Shown: in pieces, positions 1 through 9,018 of the stretch
Layout: each line of letters opens with the position of its first letter
Position numbering within the stretch: position 1 is the first letter of the stretch
Origin: Exiguobacterium qingdaonense
GTDB taxonomy: Bacteria > Bacillota > Bacilli > Exiguobacteriales > Exiguobacteriaceae
Direction: 5' to 3'
DNA length: 64,000 nt
Assembly (NCBI RefSeq): GCF_018617855.1
Contig: NZ_JACSKY010000001.1
Location: forward strand, 310,001 to 374,000
Program-made: the position numbers and the translations under genes
The notes under the pieces: generated by a model
What the model was told of the DNA's origin: nothing
The model's input: the letters and a program-made list of their open reading frames with translations, nothing else
Databases searched by the model: none

Positions 1-222
1 TAAGTCACGGATCAATGATAGCAGTTGTTGTCCGATGAATGGTCCTAAAAAGGATAGCATAAGAAACATGACGAAGAGCGCGAATGCCCCGGTCAAATCT
101 GCCGACTTGGCCACTTGTCCTTTTTTTCTGGAATCCTGTCGTTTACGCGGTGTCGCCTTTTCTGTTTTTTCACCTGCAAAAAATTGCAGATCGACCGATA
201 AAGGATATAGAGGCTTCTTCAT
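1..222 (-). CDS. flhB: Flagellar export gate protein FlhB (N-terminal part, cut by window edge)
   Basis: Only the first 74 codons are present; the gene continues off the left edge. FlhB is the inner-membrane export-gate subunit that switches secretion from hook to filament substrates. The visible N-terminus has the family signature DLQFFAGEKTEKATPRKR followed by a charged segment (RKKGQVAKSADL) and the start of the first membrane helix. The start is fixed by a GGAG ribosome site 7 bases upstream of the ATG, and it overlaps the end of fliR by four bases (ATGA), which suggests translational coupling. It is the last gene seen of the fla/che operon. The cytoplasmic NPTH cleavage region is outside the window. 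Confidence 0.95.
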   Translation of the reverse strand, partial: MKKPLYPLSVDLQFFAGEKTEKATPRKRQDSRKKGQVAKSADLTGAFALFVMFLMLSFLGPFIGQQLLSLIRDL

Positions 223-989
223 GAGTCGTCTCCTAGTATGAGCATAAAGTCGTGCATCACTTCTTGTAATAGCGGAATGAACTGACTGATCGCCGTCAGA
301 GTCAAACCCATCATTAAAACCATGACCGAGAAGCCAGCAATAAGTTTGAACGAAAACCCGATTGCAAAGATGTTGAACTGCGGTGCTGATTTCGCCAAAA
401 ATCCGAGCGCTAAATCGACAAGCAACAAAGATGCCATCATCGGCAGCGCCAACTGTAAGGCGACCATCATCGTCATCGTGACGACCTTCACCGCCATCAT
501 CAGTGAGGCTTCGGTGAAGTTGACCATCGGTTGCCCAGGTGGATAGATTTGAAAGCTGTAATAAATTCCGTCGATTAGCAGGAGATGCAAGTTACTCGTC
601 AACAAGATGAATAACGTAAAGATATAGTAGAATCGCCCGATCAACGGCGATTGGCCTCCAAACATCGGGTCATACGCGGAAGCCATTGCTAATCCGAGCT
701 GCAAATCAATGACCCCACCCGCGATTTGAGGTGCAAAAAACAAGATGTTGATGAGTAATCCGAGTAATAATCCGATCATGACCTCATAGACCACTTGCAA
801 TACGAACCCATTGGTCATCTGAATCGGTTCAGTCAAGGTGAACATGGCGTAGTATGCTAAAAATGCACTGAACCCGACGCGATGCATGACAGGTAACTGT
901 CTCGTCGAGAACAACGGGACACTGACGAAAAATCCTGAAAGTCGAGCGAAAGTCAGCCCGTACATACTAATAAAGTCGACCGCATTCAT
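219..989 (-). CDS. fliR: Flagellar export gate protein FliR
   Basis: A 256-residue, strongly hydrophobic protein with about six membrane segments, typical in length for FliR. FliR forms the export gate with FliP and FliQ in the centre of the MS ring. The segments LSGFFVSVPLFSTRQLP near the N-terminus and GGVIDLQLGLAMASAYDP in the middle match the family pattern as I know it. It lies in the conserved order fliP-fliQ-fliR-flhB and overlaps both neighbours by four bases, so the gate subunits are probably made in fixed ratio from one message. Confidence 0.95.
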   Translation of the reverse strand: MNAVDFISMYGLTFARLSGFFVSVPLFSTRQLPVMHRVGFSAFLAYYAMFTLTEPIQMTNGFVLQVVYEVMIGLLLGLLINILFFAPQIAGGVIDLQLGLAMASAYDPMFGGQSPLIGRFYYIFTLFILLTSNLHLLLIDGIYYSFQIYPPGQPMVNFTEASLMMAVKVVTMTMMVALQLALPMMASLLLVDLALGFLAKSAPQFNIFAIGFSFKLIAGFSVMVLMMGLTLTAISQFIPLLQEVMHDFMLILGDDS

Positions 990-1258
990 TTTGAAGCGAC
1001 CTCGACCATCAGCTCAAAAATCAATCGGGTGAAGCCTTCGATTTGTTGGAGCATCCACGGTCCGAAAATGACGAGCCCGATAAAGACCGAAATGATCTTT
1101 GGAACGAACGATAGTGTCTGTTCTTGAATTTGGGTCGTGGCCTGTAAAATCGAGATCACGAGACCGACAATCAATGAGATGAGCAGAAGCGGCATTGATA
1201 TTTTTAACAATGTCCACACGCTCTCTGTTGCCAAATAGATGACCATTTCTTGTGTCAT
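986..1258 (-). CDS. fliQ: Flagellar export gate protein FliQ
   Basis: A 90-residue protein with two membrane helices, the usual size and shape of FliQ. The segment ILQATTQIQEQTLSFVPK between and into the second helix is the family hallmark. It assembles with FliP and FliR into the helical core of the type III export gate. The ATG is preceded by AGGGGGAACGGAC, a strong ribosome site. Its stop overlaps the fliR start by four bases. Confidence 0.96.
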   Translation of the reverse strand: MTQEMVIYLATESVWTLLKISMPLLLISLIVGLVISILQATTQIQEQTLSFVPKIISVFIGLVIFGPWMLQQIEGFTRLIFELMVEVASK

Positions 1259-1269
1259 GTCCGTTCCCC

Positions 1270-1935
1270 CTACATACTTCTAAGCAGTGATTCTACAATT
1301 AAATGCCACCCATCGACTAAAACAAACAGCAACAACTTGAACGGTAGTGCGATCATGACCGGGGGAAGCATCATCATCCCCATCGACATGAGAACACTTG
1401 CGACAACCATATCGATGATTAAAAACGGTAAAAAGATCATGAAACCGATTTGGAAAGCCGTTTTTAACTCACTGATCGCATATGCTGGTATCAATGCGAG
1501 AAGCGGTACATCTTCTAATGTCTCAGGTTGCTCGTAATTCCCATACTTTAAAAATAGTTGTAAATCTTCTTGTCTCGTATATTTCGACATAAACCCTTTC
1601 ATCGTCCCACTCGCCTCAGCGAACGCTTCATCTTGTGAGATTTCGTCGTCGAGATAAGGTTTCAATGCGTTCTCATTCAAATCAGAGAACACGGGCGCCA
1701 TGACGAACAGCGTAATGAACAAAGCCAATCCGACAATGAGTTGGTTTGGTGGCGTTTGTTGTGTTCCGAGTGCTGGTCGAATAAATGACAAGACGACCAC
1801 GACTCGAGTAAAACAGGTCATTAAGATTAAAAATGATGGTGCAAGCGTCAATAGCGTCAACAAGACCAGCAACTTGATGGATGTCGACGTACTATCCGGT
1901 GTCTCTAAATTGATTAATTGCTCAATTGTCGTCAT
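1270..1935 (-). CDS. fliP: Flagellar export gate protein FliP
   Basis: A 221-residue membrane protein, matching the length of Bacillus FliP. Visible family motifs are the N-terminal segment with SFLILMTCFTRVVVVLSFIR, the PPNQLIVGLALFITLFVM helix, and the C-terminal pair of helices with MSMGMMMLPPVMIALPFK. FliP is the main pore-forming subunit of the export gate. The start overlaps the stop of fliO by four bases, and fliQ follows after an 11-base gap. Confidence 0.97.
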   Translation of the reverse strand: MTTIEQLINLETPDSTSTSIKLLVLLTLLTLAPSFLILMTCFTRVVVVLSFIRPALGTQQTPPNQLIVGLALFITLFVMAPVFSDLNENALKPYLDDEISQDEAFAEASGTMKGFMSKYTRQEDLQLFLKYGNYEQPETLEDVPLLALIPAYAISELKTAFQIGFMIFLPFLIIDMVVASVLMSMGMMMLPPVMIALPFKLLLFVLVDGWHLIVESLLRSM

Positions 1936-2423
1936 GATTTCTTCCTCACTTCTTCAAGTTGAGCAAGTTGTTTTTTGAAAGTGTCCAAAAATGCGTTCGA
2001 ATTCGATGTGCGGAGTGACAATGACTCCGTCTGCTCATCCTCCATCGATTCCGCGTCGAGTCGATCGAGTAGCTGAATCGAATCTCCTACACCGAGGACA
2101 TATACTTGGTCCCCGAGTTTCACGAGCTGGACAGAGCGGTCTTTTCCGAGCGGGACCCCGCCGAGGTGTTTCATATGTTGAGTCGCTTTCACTTGTGTTT
2201 TGGAACCGAGCCAACGCATCAAGACGATAAAACCGCCGACCACGACTACGAGACTCAACACGACTTTCACGCCATCGCTAATCGTTGACGCTGTCGTTGG
2301 AACGTTACTTTCCAATTCATCTGTCTGTTGTTGCTCGAATTGTTGGTCTACGGTGGCGGCCTCAACCGTGGCCGGAACAAAAAGTCCGACCACGAGGAGA
2401 ATCATCAACCACCACTTCTTCAT
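1932..2423 (-). CDS. fliO: Flagellar biosynthesis protein FliO/FliZ
   Basis: A 163-residue protein with a cleavable-looking signal peptide (residues 1-22, KKWWLMILLVVGLFVPAT), a short extracytoplasmic stretch rich in Gln/Thr, one membrane helix at about residues 48-68, and a cytoplasmic domain that contains the typical GKDRSVQLVKLGDQVYVLG segment. Members of the family help assemble the FliP pore. This gene is called fliZ or fliO in Bacillus. It starts within the stop of cheY (ATGA overlap) and has no strong ribosome site of its own, so coupling to cheY translation is likely. Confidence 0.9.
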   Translation of the reverse strand: MKKWWLMILLVVGLFVPATVEAATVDQQFEQQQTDELESNVPTTASTISDGVKVVLSLVVVVGGFIVLMRWLGSKTQVKATQHMKHLGGVPLGKDRSVQLVKLGDQVYVLGVGDSIQLLDRLDAESMEDEQTESLSLRTSNSNAFLDTFKKQLAQLEEVRKKS

Positions 2424-2785
2424 TGTGCGACCGTTTTAGAAACTGCTTCGATGACGCGTTCCGCATTGAAAGGCTTGACGATGAAGTCTTTCGCACCGGC
2501 TTGAATCGCATCGATAACCATCGCTTGTTGTCCCATCGCCGAACACATGATGATTTTTGCATTCGAGTCGAAACTGCGAATTTCTTTCAAGGCTGCGAGC
2601 CCATCCATCTCAGGCATCGTGATGTCGAGTGTGACGAGGTCTGGTGTGAGTTCACGATACTTCGAGACAGCATCTGCCCCGTTCTCCGCCTCACCTACTA
2701 CGTCATATCCGTTCTTTGTCAAAATGTCCTTAATCATCATACGCATGAACGCTGCGTCATCCACTACTAATACTTTTGCACTCAT
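2420..2785 (-). CDS. cheY: Chemotaxis response regulator CheY
   Basis: A 121-residue single receiver domain. The acidic pair is D9-D10, the phosphorylation site is D54 (LVTLDITMPEMDG), the switch Ser is S82 and the conserved Lys is K104 (VKPF). Phosphorylated CheY binds the FliM/FliY switch and controls rotation; in Bacillus it favours counter-clockwise rotation. The start at MSAKVLVVDD is chosen because AAGGAGGAAA lies just upstream; a longer in-frame start 36 bases earlier would overlap fliY and lacks a ribosome site. The fliM-fliY-cheY-fliO order is as in Bacillus. Confidence 0.97.
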   Translation of the reverse strand: MSAKVLVVDDAAFMRMMIKDILTKNGYDVVGEAENGADAVSKYRELTPDLVTLDITMPEMDGLAALKEIRSFDSNAKIIMCSAMGQQAMVIDAIQAGAKDFIVKPFNAERVIEAVSKTVAQ

Positions 2786-2798
2786 TCTAATTTCCTCC

Positions 2799-3911
2799 TT
2801 AGACGATTCCGATCCGCTCATGCGGTTGAATAATTTCTGTTACACGTACCCCAAAGTTTTCTTCAATGACGACAACTTCTCCTCTAGCGATTCGTTGTTG
2901 GTTGACATAAATATCGACCGGCTCACCCGCTAGTTTATCGAGTTCGATGATCGAACCTTGTGACAACTCGAGCACTTCCCGAACCGATTTTTTCGTTCTT
3001 CCTAACTCTACTGTCACGTTCAATGGTACATCGTACAATAGACCAAGATTCGCTGGAGTTGTCTCTTGCGAGGTCGACGATTGTAGCGGCATGAACTCCG
3101 CCTGGCTCACCGCCACTTCCGGCATCGGTTTTTGTTTTTCCGGTTGCGGAGCGACAGGTTGCGTCTGTTGTGTTTGTGGTTTTGGTGCTTCCGCCTTTGG
3201 TTGCGCTGCCACCGGTTCTTTTACTTCTCCAGTCGCTTTCATCAACTCATCGACTAACTGCTTCCCGAATTGAATCGGTGCAATTTGCACGATTTTAGAG
3301 TCGATCAACGTTCCGACTTTGAGATGGAACTCGATGAGCACCATCGTCTCCCAAAGTTCGAGGCGGTCGATGATCGTTTGATTTTTCGTCGCATCGAACA
3401 CTTCGACAAGGGGTGGCGAGATGTCAATCTTCTTTGAGAACACTGTTGACAGCGAAGTCGCGGCCGCCCCCATCATTTGGTTCATCGCTTCTTGTACGGC
3501 CGATAAACGAATCTCATCTAGACTTTCTGGGTCTACATTCTCCCCCGTCCCGCCTAACATGAGGTCCGAGATGATGGCCGCATCTTCGCGCGTCAAGACG
3601 AGAACGTTTTCTCCTTTTAACCCTTCCGTGTAACCTACACGTAGGGCCACGTGAGGAGTCGGATAACGCTCACGTAGTGCGTCAATCGTCACTTCACTGA
3701 CGATCGGGGTCGTGATTTCAACTTTTTGTTGCAGTAATGTCGACAAGGCCGTAGCCGAGTTCCCGAACGATATATTTCCGATTTCTCCGAGTGCATCGCT
3801 CTCCATCGAATCTAAATGTTCTTCCTTTACATCGTCTTCAGGCTTCGGCGTATTGTCGCTCGTCCCACGTAATAACGCGTCAATTTCATCTTGTGACAGC
3901 ATTTCACTCAT
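2799..3911 (-). CDS. fliY: Flagellar motor switch phosphatase FliY (FliN domain at C-terminus)
   Basis: A 370-residue three-part protein. Residues 4-15 (MLSQDEIDALLR) resemble the CheY-binding N-terminus of FliM. Residues about 35-200 form a CheC-type phosphatase domain with two active-site copies (the first DALGEIGN at 39-46, a second around residue 137). Residues 210-280 are a Gln/Pro/Ala-rich linker. The last 80 residues are a SpoA/FliN domain (NVTVELGRTKKSVREVLEL). FliY replaces FliN in the C-ring and dephosphorylates CheY-P. GGAGGAAGAGCA precedes the ATG, which overlaps the fliM stop. Confidence 0.96.
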   Translation of the reverse strand: MSEMLSQDEIDALLRGTSDNTPKPEDDVKEEHLDSMESDALGEIGNISFGNSATALSTLLQQKVEITTPIVSEVTIDALRERYPTPHVALRVGYTEGLKGENVLVLTREDAAIISDLMLGGTGENVDPESLDEIRLSAVQEAMNQMMGAAATSLSTVFSKKIDISPPLVEVFDATKNQTIIDRLELWETMVLIEFHLKVGTLIDSKIVQIAPIQFGKQLVDELMKATGEVKEPVAAQPKAEAPKPQTQQTQPVAPQPEKQKPMPEVAVSQAEFMPLQSSTSQETTPANLGLLYDVPLNVTVELGRTKKSVREVLELSQGSIIELDKLAGEPVDIYVNQQRIARGEVVVIEENFGVRVTEIIQPHERIGIV

Positions 3912-4897
3912 TGCTCTTCCTCCTTCACACGGTGAAGCACTTGAACCGCCATCCGCTTCCCGCTCACACCGACTTGCCCTTTAAACACTTTATTTTCCCC
4001 TACCATGACCGCTAGCGGGTCTTTTGCCAATTGATCAAGCGACAAACAATCTCCGACTTCTAAATGCAATAAATCTCCAAACGTGATGGTCGTCTCTCCG
4101 AGTAGGGATACGACCTCTACCGTCGAGTTCATCAACTGGGCTTTGAGCGGTTCCTTACTCGATTGACTCGCATTCCGGCGATTCGCTTCCTGCATCCAGT
4201 AATGACTCGATAGTTTGGACAATACCGGTTCGATTGTCACGAATGGGAGACAGACGTTAATCGTTCCGCTCACTTCACCAATCGTCACACCGATTGAAAT
4301 CAGAACGACCGTTTCGTTTGGCGAGACGAGTTGCAGGAACTGCGGATTCACTTCGACAGCTGACATTTCTGCCTTGATCTCGGCAATCGATTCCCATGCA
4401 TCCCCATACGTCGAAAAGGCACGCTTGTACAATTGCGTCAAAATCCGCATCTCGATTTCGGTGAACGATTCGATTTTATCCATCTCGACACCCGGCCCAC
4501 CGAGTAAACGGTCTAACATCGCGTACGAGATGTTCGGATTGACCTCGATGATGAATCGACCGTTAAGCGGCGGCGCTTCAATCAAGTTGATCATCGTCAT
4601 ACTCGGAATGGAATGAATGAATTCATCGTACGGTAATTGTTCGACCGAGTTGACCGTAAACTGAACGTATGTGCGAAGTTGGGCCGAGAAAAATGTCGTG
4701 AGCATCCGCGTGAAATGCTCGTGAATCCGCGTCAGACTACGAATTTGGTCTTTTGAAAATCGAACGGCTCGCTTGAAGTCGTATTGCCGAACTTTCTTCT
4801 CTTCCTCTTGTGCGAGGAAGGAGTCCGCTTCGACATCCCCACTGCTTAAAGCAGATAGTAAGGCATCAATTTCTTGTTGAGACAGTACTTCTCCCAT
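3908..4897 (-). CDS. fliM: Flagellar motor switch protein FliM
   Basis: A 329-residue C-ring component. The N-terminal peptide EVLSQQEIDALLSAL (residues 3-17) is the CheY-P docking sequence. The middle domain contains LLGGPGV, the conserved FliG-facing loop, and the C-terminus is a SpoA domain (LLGETTITFGDLLHLEVGD). It sits between fliL and fliY, as in Bacillus. GAGGTGGCATC precedes the ATG. The stop overlaps the fliY start by four bases, consistent with coordinated synthesis of the two switch proteins. Confidence 0.97.
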   Translation of the reverse strand: MGEVLSQQEIDALLSALSSGDVEADSFLAQEEEKKVRQYDFKRAVRFSKDQIRSLTRIHEHFTRMLTTFFSAQLRTYVQFTVNSVEQLPYDEFIHSIPSMTMINLIEAPPLNGRFIIEVNPNISYAMLDRLLGGPGVEMDKIESFTEIEMRILTQLYKRAFSTYGDAWESIAEIKAEMSAVEVNPQFLQLVSPNETVVLISIGVTIGEVSGTINVCLPFVTIEPVLSKLSSHYWMQEANRRNASQSSKEPLKAQLMNSTVEVVSLLGETTITFGDLLHLEVGDCLSLDQLAKDPLAVMVGENKVFKGQVGVSGKRMAVQVLHRVKEEEQ

Positions 4898-4906
4898 GAT
4901 GCCACC

Positions 4907-5359
4907 TCACTGAATAATTTTTTTCGTCATATAGACGCGTTGGACTTCACCTTCTTCAAGCAGTCCGTTAAGTTGTTCTCGTAACGTTTGTTCAAACTTT
5001 TGCATATCTTCTTTCGTTGCCAATTGCGCTTTCGTCATCCCAGACAAGTCACCCAAAATGACGTTATGAACTTGAAACTTGCGCAGTTCTAAGTTTTCTT
5101 TCGTTTCTGCAGAGTCTGTGACGATGGAAAATTGGACATTGATGAAACGCTCGTCTTGAATGTTCGTCGTCATATCGTCCGTCATGAAACTTCGTTCCGC
5201 CAACTCCTCAGCCGTGACCGGTTTCGTTTTGGCAGTGACGTTATCACCGAATACATATTTATAGGTCATGAATCCAGCTCCGCCCATGACGAGCAGAACG
5301 ACAAGCAAGATGATCACGACCTTGAGGCCGCCACCCTTTTTCTTTTCTTCTTCATTCAT
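4907..5359 (-). CDS. fliL: Flagellar basal-body-associated protein FliL
   Basis: A 150-residue protein with a charged N-terminus (NEEEKKKGGG), one membrane helix at about residues 10-32 and an extracytoplasmic stomatin-like domain, the standard FliL layout. FliL stabilises stators and supports torque. The start is placed at MNEEE because AAGAGGTGATAAAG lies directly before it; a GTG three codons earlier falls inside the ribosome site. The gene overlaps the end of the flbD-like gene by eight bases. Confidence 0.93.
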   Translation of the reverse strand: MNEEEKKKGGGLKVVIILLVVLLVMGGAGFMTYKYVFGDNVTAKTKPVTAEELAERSFMTDDMTTNIQDERFINVQFSIVTDSAETKENLELRKFQVHNVILGDLSGMTKAQLATKEDMQKFEQTLREQLNGLLEEGEVQRVYMTKKIIQ

Positions 5360-5570
5360 CTTTATCACCTCTTGTGAACATCGTTCCGACTAAACCGATT
5401 GAGCGATAAAAGGCTTCAGTTCGTTCAATGATTTGATCTTTCGTTTCTTTCACGAGATACGTTTTGCCGTTAAACAATTGGATAATCGTGTCGGGCTCTG
5501 CTTTCACCGTCTCGATGAGCAGGGCGTTCAGCACGAACTCCTCACCTCGAAATGCCGTGACGCGTATCAT
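5352..5570 (-). CDS. flbD: FlbD/SwrD family small flagellar protein
   Basis: A 72-residue protein of the FlbD family, called SwrD (YlzI) in Bacillus, where it raises flagellar torque and is needed for swarming. The family pattern is seen in FVLNALLIETVKAEPDT and FNGKTYLVKE, and the C-terminus ends with FYRSIGLVG. The start overlaps the flgE stop by one base (TGATG) and has no clear ribosome site, so it may depend on translation of flgE. The position between flgE and fliL matches Bacillus swrD. Confidence 0.88.
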   Translation of the reverse strand: MIRVTAFRGEEFVLNALLIETVKAEPDTIIQLFNGKTYLVKETKDQIIERTEAFYRSIGLVGTMFTRGDKDE

Positions 5571-6481
5571 CAGCGTTTCAAGTTGACGAGTTCTTGTAGG
5601 ATCTCGTCTGACGTTGTGATGATTCGTGTGTTCGCCTGGAACCCACGTTGTGCCACGATCATTTCCGTGAACTCTTCTGAAAGGTCAACGTTTGACATTT
5701 CAAGGGCACCGGAGACGAGCTCTCCACGGCCGTCCGTACCAGGTACGCCAAATTGTGGTGCACCGGAGTTTTGAGACTGTACGAAGTTGTTGGCACCGAC
5801 TTTTGATAAACCGGCGTTGTTCGAGAAGTTCGACGTGACGATATAGCCGGCGATGCGAAGTTCTCCGTTTGCTGCAACGAAGCTCACTTGCCCATCTTTT
5901 CCGATTGAGAGCGATCGTGCATCTGTTGGAATTTCAATTCGACCATACTTAACAGTCTGTGCGCCTGCATCAGCTGCTAAATACGGTGCATCCAAGTTTG
6001 CCCCCATATTTGCTTCGGTAGGTGTAGCCGCCACTCCGGCAACACCAGAAGGAGGTAACGTGTTCGTTTGAGAACCAATAAGGTAGGTCCCGTCGCCCGT
6101 CACCAAGTTACCTTGGTTGTCCGTGTAGAAGTTCCCTGCACGCGTGTATTGGATTTGACCATTGACCATCGTCGCATAGAATCCTTCTCCAGAGATCCCA
6201 ACGTCAAGGGCACGCCCTGTGTTTTGCATGGCCCCTTGGTTATAGACGTTATCGACCGTCGCCATCGTGCCCCCGAGACCGACTTCTTTCGGGTTCACAC
6301 CACCCGTTGTCGCATTCCCACCTGACGCACTACCGACTTGCTGACTGACGAGGTCTTTGAACGTGACGCGACCTTTTTTATAGCCGAACGTGTTCACGTT
6401 GGCGATGTTGTTCCCGACGACGTCTAACTTCGACTGGAAGTTCTTTAATCCACTGATTCCTGAGTACATTGCTCTTAACAT
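5570..6481 (-). CDS. flgE: Flagellar hook protein FlgE
   Basis: A 303-residue hook/rod-family protein. The N-terminal rod motif is SGISGLKNFQSKLDVVGNNI, ANVNTFGYKKGR follows, and the C-terminal helix is SNVDLSEEFTEMIVAQRGFQ. The family includes FlgE, FlgG and FlgF. Position directly after flgD, as in Bacillus, favours the hook protein, although the length is between a distal rod FlgG (about 260) and a long FlgE. The middle (residues 60-200) carries the variable D1 domain. AGGGGGAAATATA precedes the ATG. Confidence 0.9.
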   Translation of the reverse strand: MLRAMYSGISGLKNFQSKLDVVGNNIANVNTFGYKKGRVTFKDLVSQQVGSASGGNATTGGVNPKEVGLGGTMATVDNVYNQGAMQNTGRALDVGISGEGFYATMVNGQIQYTRAGNFYTDNQGNLVTGDGTYLIGSQTNTLPPSGVAGVAATPTEANMGANLDAPYLAADAGAQTVKYGRIEIPTDARSLSIGKDGQVSFVAANGELRIAGYIVTSNFSNNAGLSKVGANNFVQSQNSGAPQFGVPGTDGRGELVSGALEMSNVDLSEEFTEMIVAQRGFQANTRIITTSDEILQELVNLKR

Positions 6482-6498
6482 TATATTTCCCCCTAGGC

Positions 6499-6927
6499 TT
6501 ATTTGATGGAAGTGATATCGTATACGCTGACGGACGTTCCGTCTTCAAGATCGGCCATGTAACCTGTCAAGTCGTTCCGAGAGATGGATACGACACGACC
6601 GGAACCTTTCGTCGTCTCTTCACTCGTTTCTGATGTGAAATCAATTGTTTTGCCGATCATGCTACTGTATTCAGAAATCGACGACATGTGGCGGTCGACG
6701 AGGACCGAGTCAAGCTGTTTCGAGATGGTTTGCATCTGTTCGAGAGAAGAGAACTGCGCCATCTGCGCGATGAACTCACGGTCTTCCATCGGCGACATCG
6801 GATCCTGGTTCGCGATTTGGGCGAGCAACAATTTCATAAACATATCTTTGTCATATTGATTCGTCGCTTTTGGGAGCGACTGATCCGGGAGTGAGTAATC
6901 ATTCGTCTTCGGTTGGATGCTCGTCAT
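6499..6927 (-). CDS. flgD: Flagellar hook-capping protein FlgD
   Basis: A 142-residue FlgD-type scaffold. The conserved N-terminal block [20 protein letters not shown] followed by [15 protein letters not shown] is seen at about residues 28-75. It caps the growing hook and is lost when the hook is finished. The protein is short compared with enterobacterial FlgD (about 230) and lacks most of the C-terminal tudor/Fn3 part, as is usual in Bacillales. The start ATG follows GGAGGGTCTGAAG and lies 29 bases inside the end of fliK, in another frame. Confidence 0.94.
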   Translation of the reverse strand: MTSIQPKTNDYSLPDQSLPKATNQYDKDMFMKLLLAQIANQDPMSPMEDREFIAQMAQFSSLEQMQTISKQLDSVLVDRHMSSISEYSSMIGKTIDFTSETSEETTKGSGRVVSISRNDLTGYMADLEDGTSVSVYDITSIK

Positions 6928-7993
6928 CTTCAGACCCTCCTTTAGGCTGTTCTTGTGGCTGTTCTTGCTCCGATTGCTCAGAGCCGTCTGACAAGGTTGA
7001 TTTCGAATCGAGCGCTTGTTGTGTCAAGTTGACCTCGATGCGTACGTTTTGTGAATGAGGCGTCAACGTTTGCTGTAATTGCTGAACTTGTGACTGGATC
7101 AGCTGTTTCGCTTCTTGACTACTAGCGAACATCTTAACGACAAGTTCCCCATTCTTCCGCTCGAGCTTGACGACGAGTTCTCCTAGTTGTTCTGGATACA
7201 ACCTGACAGTGAACACTTTGGACCCGTCCGCCCCACTTTTGAACGGTGCTTTTTGAAGAGCTGCCTCAATCCGTGCCTGCAAGTTTTCAGGAAGTGATCC
7301 TTTTGAGGCATACATGACCGTATCCACATCAATCTGTGGTCTCGACCAGTTCAGCCCTTTCGGCATCCAGTCGACACTCCCTTGTTGAAGTACAGGTTTT
7401 GCCACTTTTATCGTTTCAGAATTCGAAAATGCGGGAATATCTTTCACTGTGCCCTCGACCGGTCCTTTATATTGCGCGATCACTCGCTGAAGGGTTTGGA
7501 CATGTTTCGCAAGTTCCTGATTTGCTACAGGTTGAGTCGACGAACCGTTTGCCGTTCGACCATTCGTTTCTTGCTGATTCGTTGTTTTGATCGATGAGAC
7601 AGCTTGAGAAGCAGCCTGAGTGACAACCGGTAAAGAATCTGCTGTGAGCTCGGATGGGGACGACGCATTTGATAGCTGACCGAGCAACCCTACATAAGCA
7701 TCCATAAACGTTCGATACGCATCTTGAGGTAGTGATTTGAGCCAGTTCAACGTGTCTGGTTTTTGAAACCATGACTCGAGTTCCTTCGCCATTTGTTCAA
7801 GATCGACCGCAGTCTCAGGAAGAATCCCTTCTTCAATCTGAGCAAGTGTTGCTTGTTCTTTGGAGCCTTGCATTGGCGCGAGCATCCCCGACAGAAGGCT
7901 TAAAAAACCGCCTGTCCCTTGTGAGTCGCCTTCCGTTGCTCCAGTGCGAGCCATCGAACCTTGAATGGCTTGTGTCAATAAAGCGATATTCAA
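6899..7993 (-). CDS. fliK: Flagellar hook-length control protein FliK
   Basis: A 364-residue protein with low-complexity Ser/Thr/Gln-rich middle and a conserved C-terminal FliK domain (about residues 245-335: [16 protein letters not shown], then [17 protein letters not shown]). FliK measures hook length and triggers the FlhB specificity switch. The start is TTG, preceded by GGGAGGACCAACA. The tail is acidic and Gln-rich ([12 protein letters not shown]). The last 29 bases overlap flgD. It lies between ylxF and flgD as in Bacillus. Confidence 0.9.
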   Translation of the reverse strand: MNIALLTQAIQGSMARTGATEGDSQGTGGFLSLLSGMLAPMQGSKEQATLAQIEEGILPETAVDLEQMAKELESWFQKPDTLNWLKSLPQDAYRTFMDAYVGLLGQLSNASSPSELTADSLPVVTQAASQAVSSIKTTNQQETNGRTANGSSTQPVANQELAKHVQTLQRVIAQYKGPVEGTVKDIPAFSNSETIKVAKPVLQQGSVDWMPKGLNWSRPQIDVDTVMYASKGSLPENLQARIEAALQKAPFKSGADGSKVFTVRLYPEQLGELVVKLERKNGELVVKMFASSQEAKQLIQSQVQQLQQTLTPHSQNVRIEVNLTQQALDSKSTLSDGSEQSEQEQPQEQPKGGSEDDEHPTEDE

Positions 7994-8015
7994 TGTTGGT
8001 CCTCCCTTCTCATGT

Positions 8016-8582
8016 TCATTGGAGAAGCTGCGTCACGACCGCAGCCTGTTGAGCGTCCATTCGTCCTAAAATATCCGCTTGTTGTTTTGGTGATAGTTCT
8101 TTTAACAGTTCGGCCACTTGAGGACTTTCGAGTTCGCCCATGATGGCCGCCGCCTGTTTGGCTGACATCTCTTCATATACGCTCGCGACGTCAGATGAGG
8201 ATTCCTCTTCTTTTGACGCTGCCTCTAATTCAGAGACGAGACGATCTCGTTCCCGAATCAAATTCGTGATTTCTTCTTGTCTCGCTTTTACTTCATTCGT
8301 CAGTTCGACATTTTCATTTCGAAGCTTTTCAATCTCGCTGTTCGCCGCCTTTAATCGGTTCGTTGCGTCCGAATCGATACCCGTCACATTCACTTGCGTC
8401 TCCGTTTTTTTCGGTGCTTCCGTTTTCTCGTCATCGCTTACCTGTAAGAAAGGGACGGACAAGAGCGGACGGTCCATCGCATAGTTCATGACGACGATTC
8501 CGCCGACCAAAATGAAGATTGCTGGGATGAGGATCAATGCGACAATCATCTGTTTGCCTCGTTTGTTATTCTCTTTTGCCAT
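8016..8582 (-). CDS. ylxF: YlxF/MotE-like coiled-coil protein with MgtE-N-like domain
   Basis: A 188-residue protein with a basic N-terminus, a membrane helix at about residues 12-34, a long coiled coil (about residues 60-130, rich in Glu/Lys/Arg) and a C-terminal MgtE_N-like domain (SAKQAAAIMGELESPQVAEL then QADILGRMDAQQAAVVTQLL). Proteins of this layout (YlxF, MotE) act as chaperones or periplasmic partners in flagellar assembly; the exact role in this organism is unknown. The ATG directly after the fliJ stop is preferred, with AAAGGGAAG upstream, over one six codons earlier. Confidence 0.82.
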   Translation of the reverse strand: MAKENNKRGKQMIVALILIPAIFILVGGIVVMNYAMDRPLLSVPFLQVSDDEKTEAPKKTETQVNVTGIDSDATNRLKAANSEIEKLRNENVELTNEVKARQEEITNLIRERDRLVSELEAASKEEESSSDVASVYEEMSAKQAAAIMGELESPQVAELLKELSPKQQADILGRMDAQQAAVVTQLLQ

Positions 8583-8583
8583 G

Positions 8584-9018
8584 CTACTTCCCTTTCCCAT
8601 GATGAATCACAGCAAGTTCGTCCATCATTTGTTGCTCTGTCAGTTTAGCTACCGCCATCTCTTGCGTGCTGACCTTTTCATGTAGCGTCACGTATTTCTT
8701 TTCTTCCACCACTTTACCGAGTAATCTTTCTTGCGACGCGTGGTAACGATTGCGCGCTTGTTGAACGACGAGCTGTTGCGTCTCGATTTGGCGCTTCACT
8801 TGCTCGCGCGTCTTTTCTCGATATTGCGACATGAGAAGGTCGATGTTTCCAGATTGTTCATCTTGATGTTTGATGAGCGACTCATACATGAGTAGAAGTT
8901 CATACAACTTCTCCATCTCCGTCTCGAGTCTTGACTTCAACCCTCTCACTTCAATAGCAGCATCTTCTTTCTCATGTTCAGCAATTGGCATGATTCGTTC
9001 TAATATGAGTCTATTCAT
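8584..9018 (-). CDS. fliJ: Flagellar export chaperone FliJ
   Basis: A 144-residue, almost wholly helical coiled-coil protein (heptads from about residue 15 to 135, rich in Glu, Gln, Lys). FliJ links the FliI ATPase ring to FlhA in the export apparatus. Sequence conservation in the family is low, so the call rests on size, coiled-coil character and position directly after fliI. GAGGTGAATC precedes the ATG, and the start overlaps the fliI stop by four bases. Confidence 0.9.
   Translation of the reverse strand: MNRLILERIMPIAEHEKEDAAIEVRGLKSRLETEMEKLYELLLMYESLIKHQDEQSGNIDLLMSQYREKTREQVKRQIETQQLVVQQARNRYHASQERLLGKVVEEKKYVTLHEKVSTQEMAVAKLTEQQMMDELAVIHHGKGK

Noticed and set aside
5352-7993. Frameshifts at the overlapping ends of fliK, flgD, flgE and flbD
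   Set aside because: Each frame is complete with motifs at both ends and a plausible start; the overlaps are normal for this operon.
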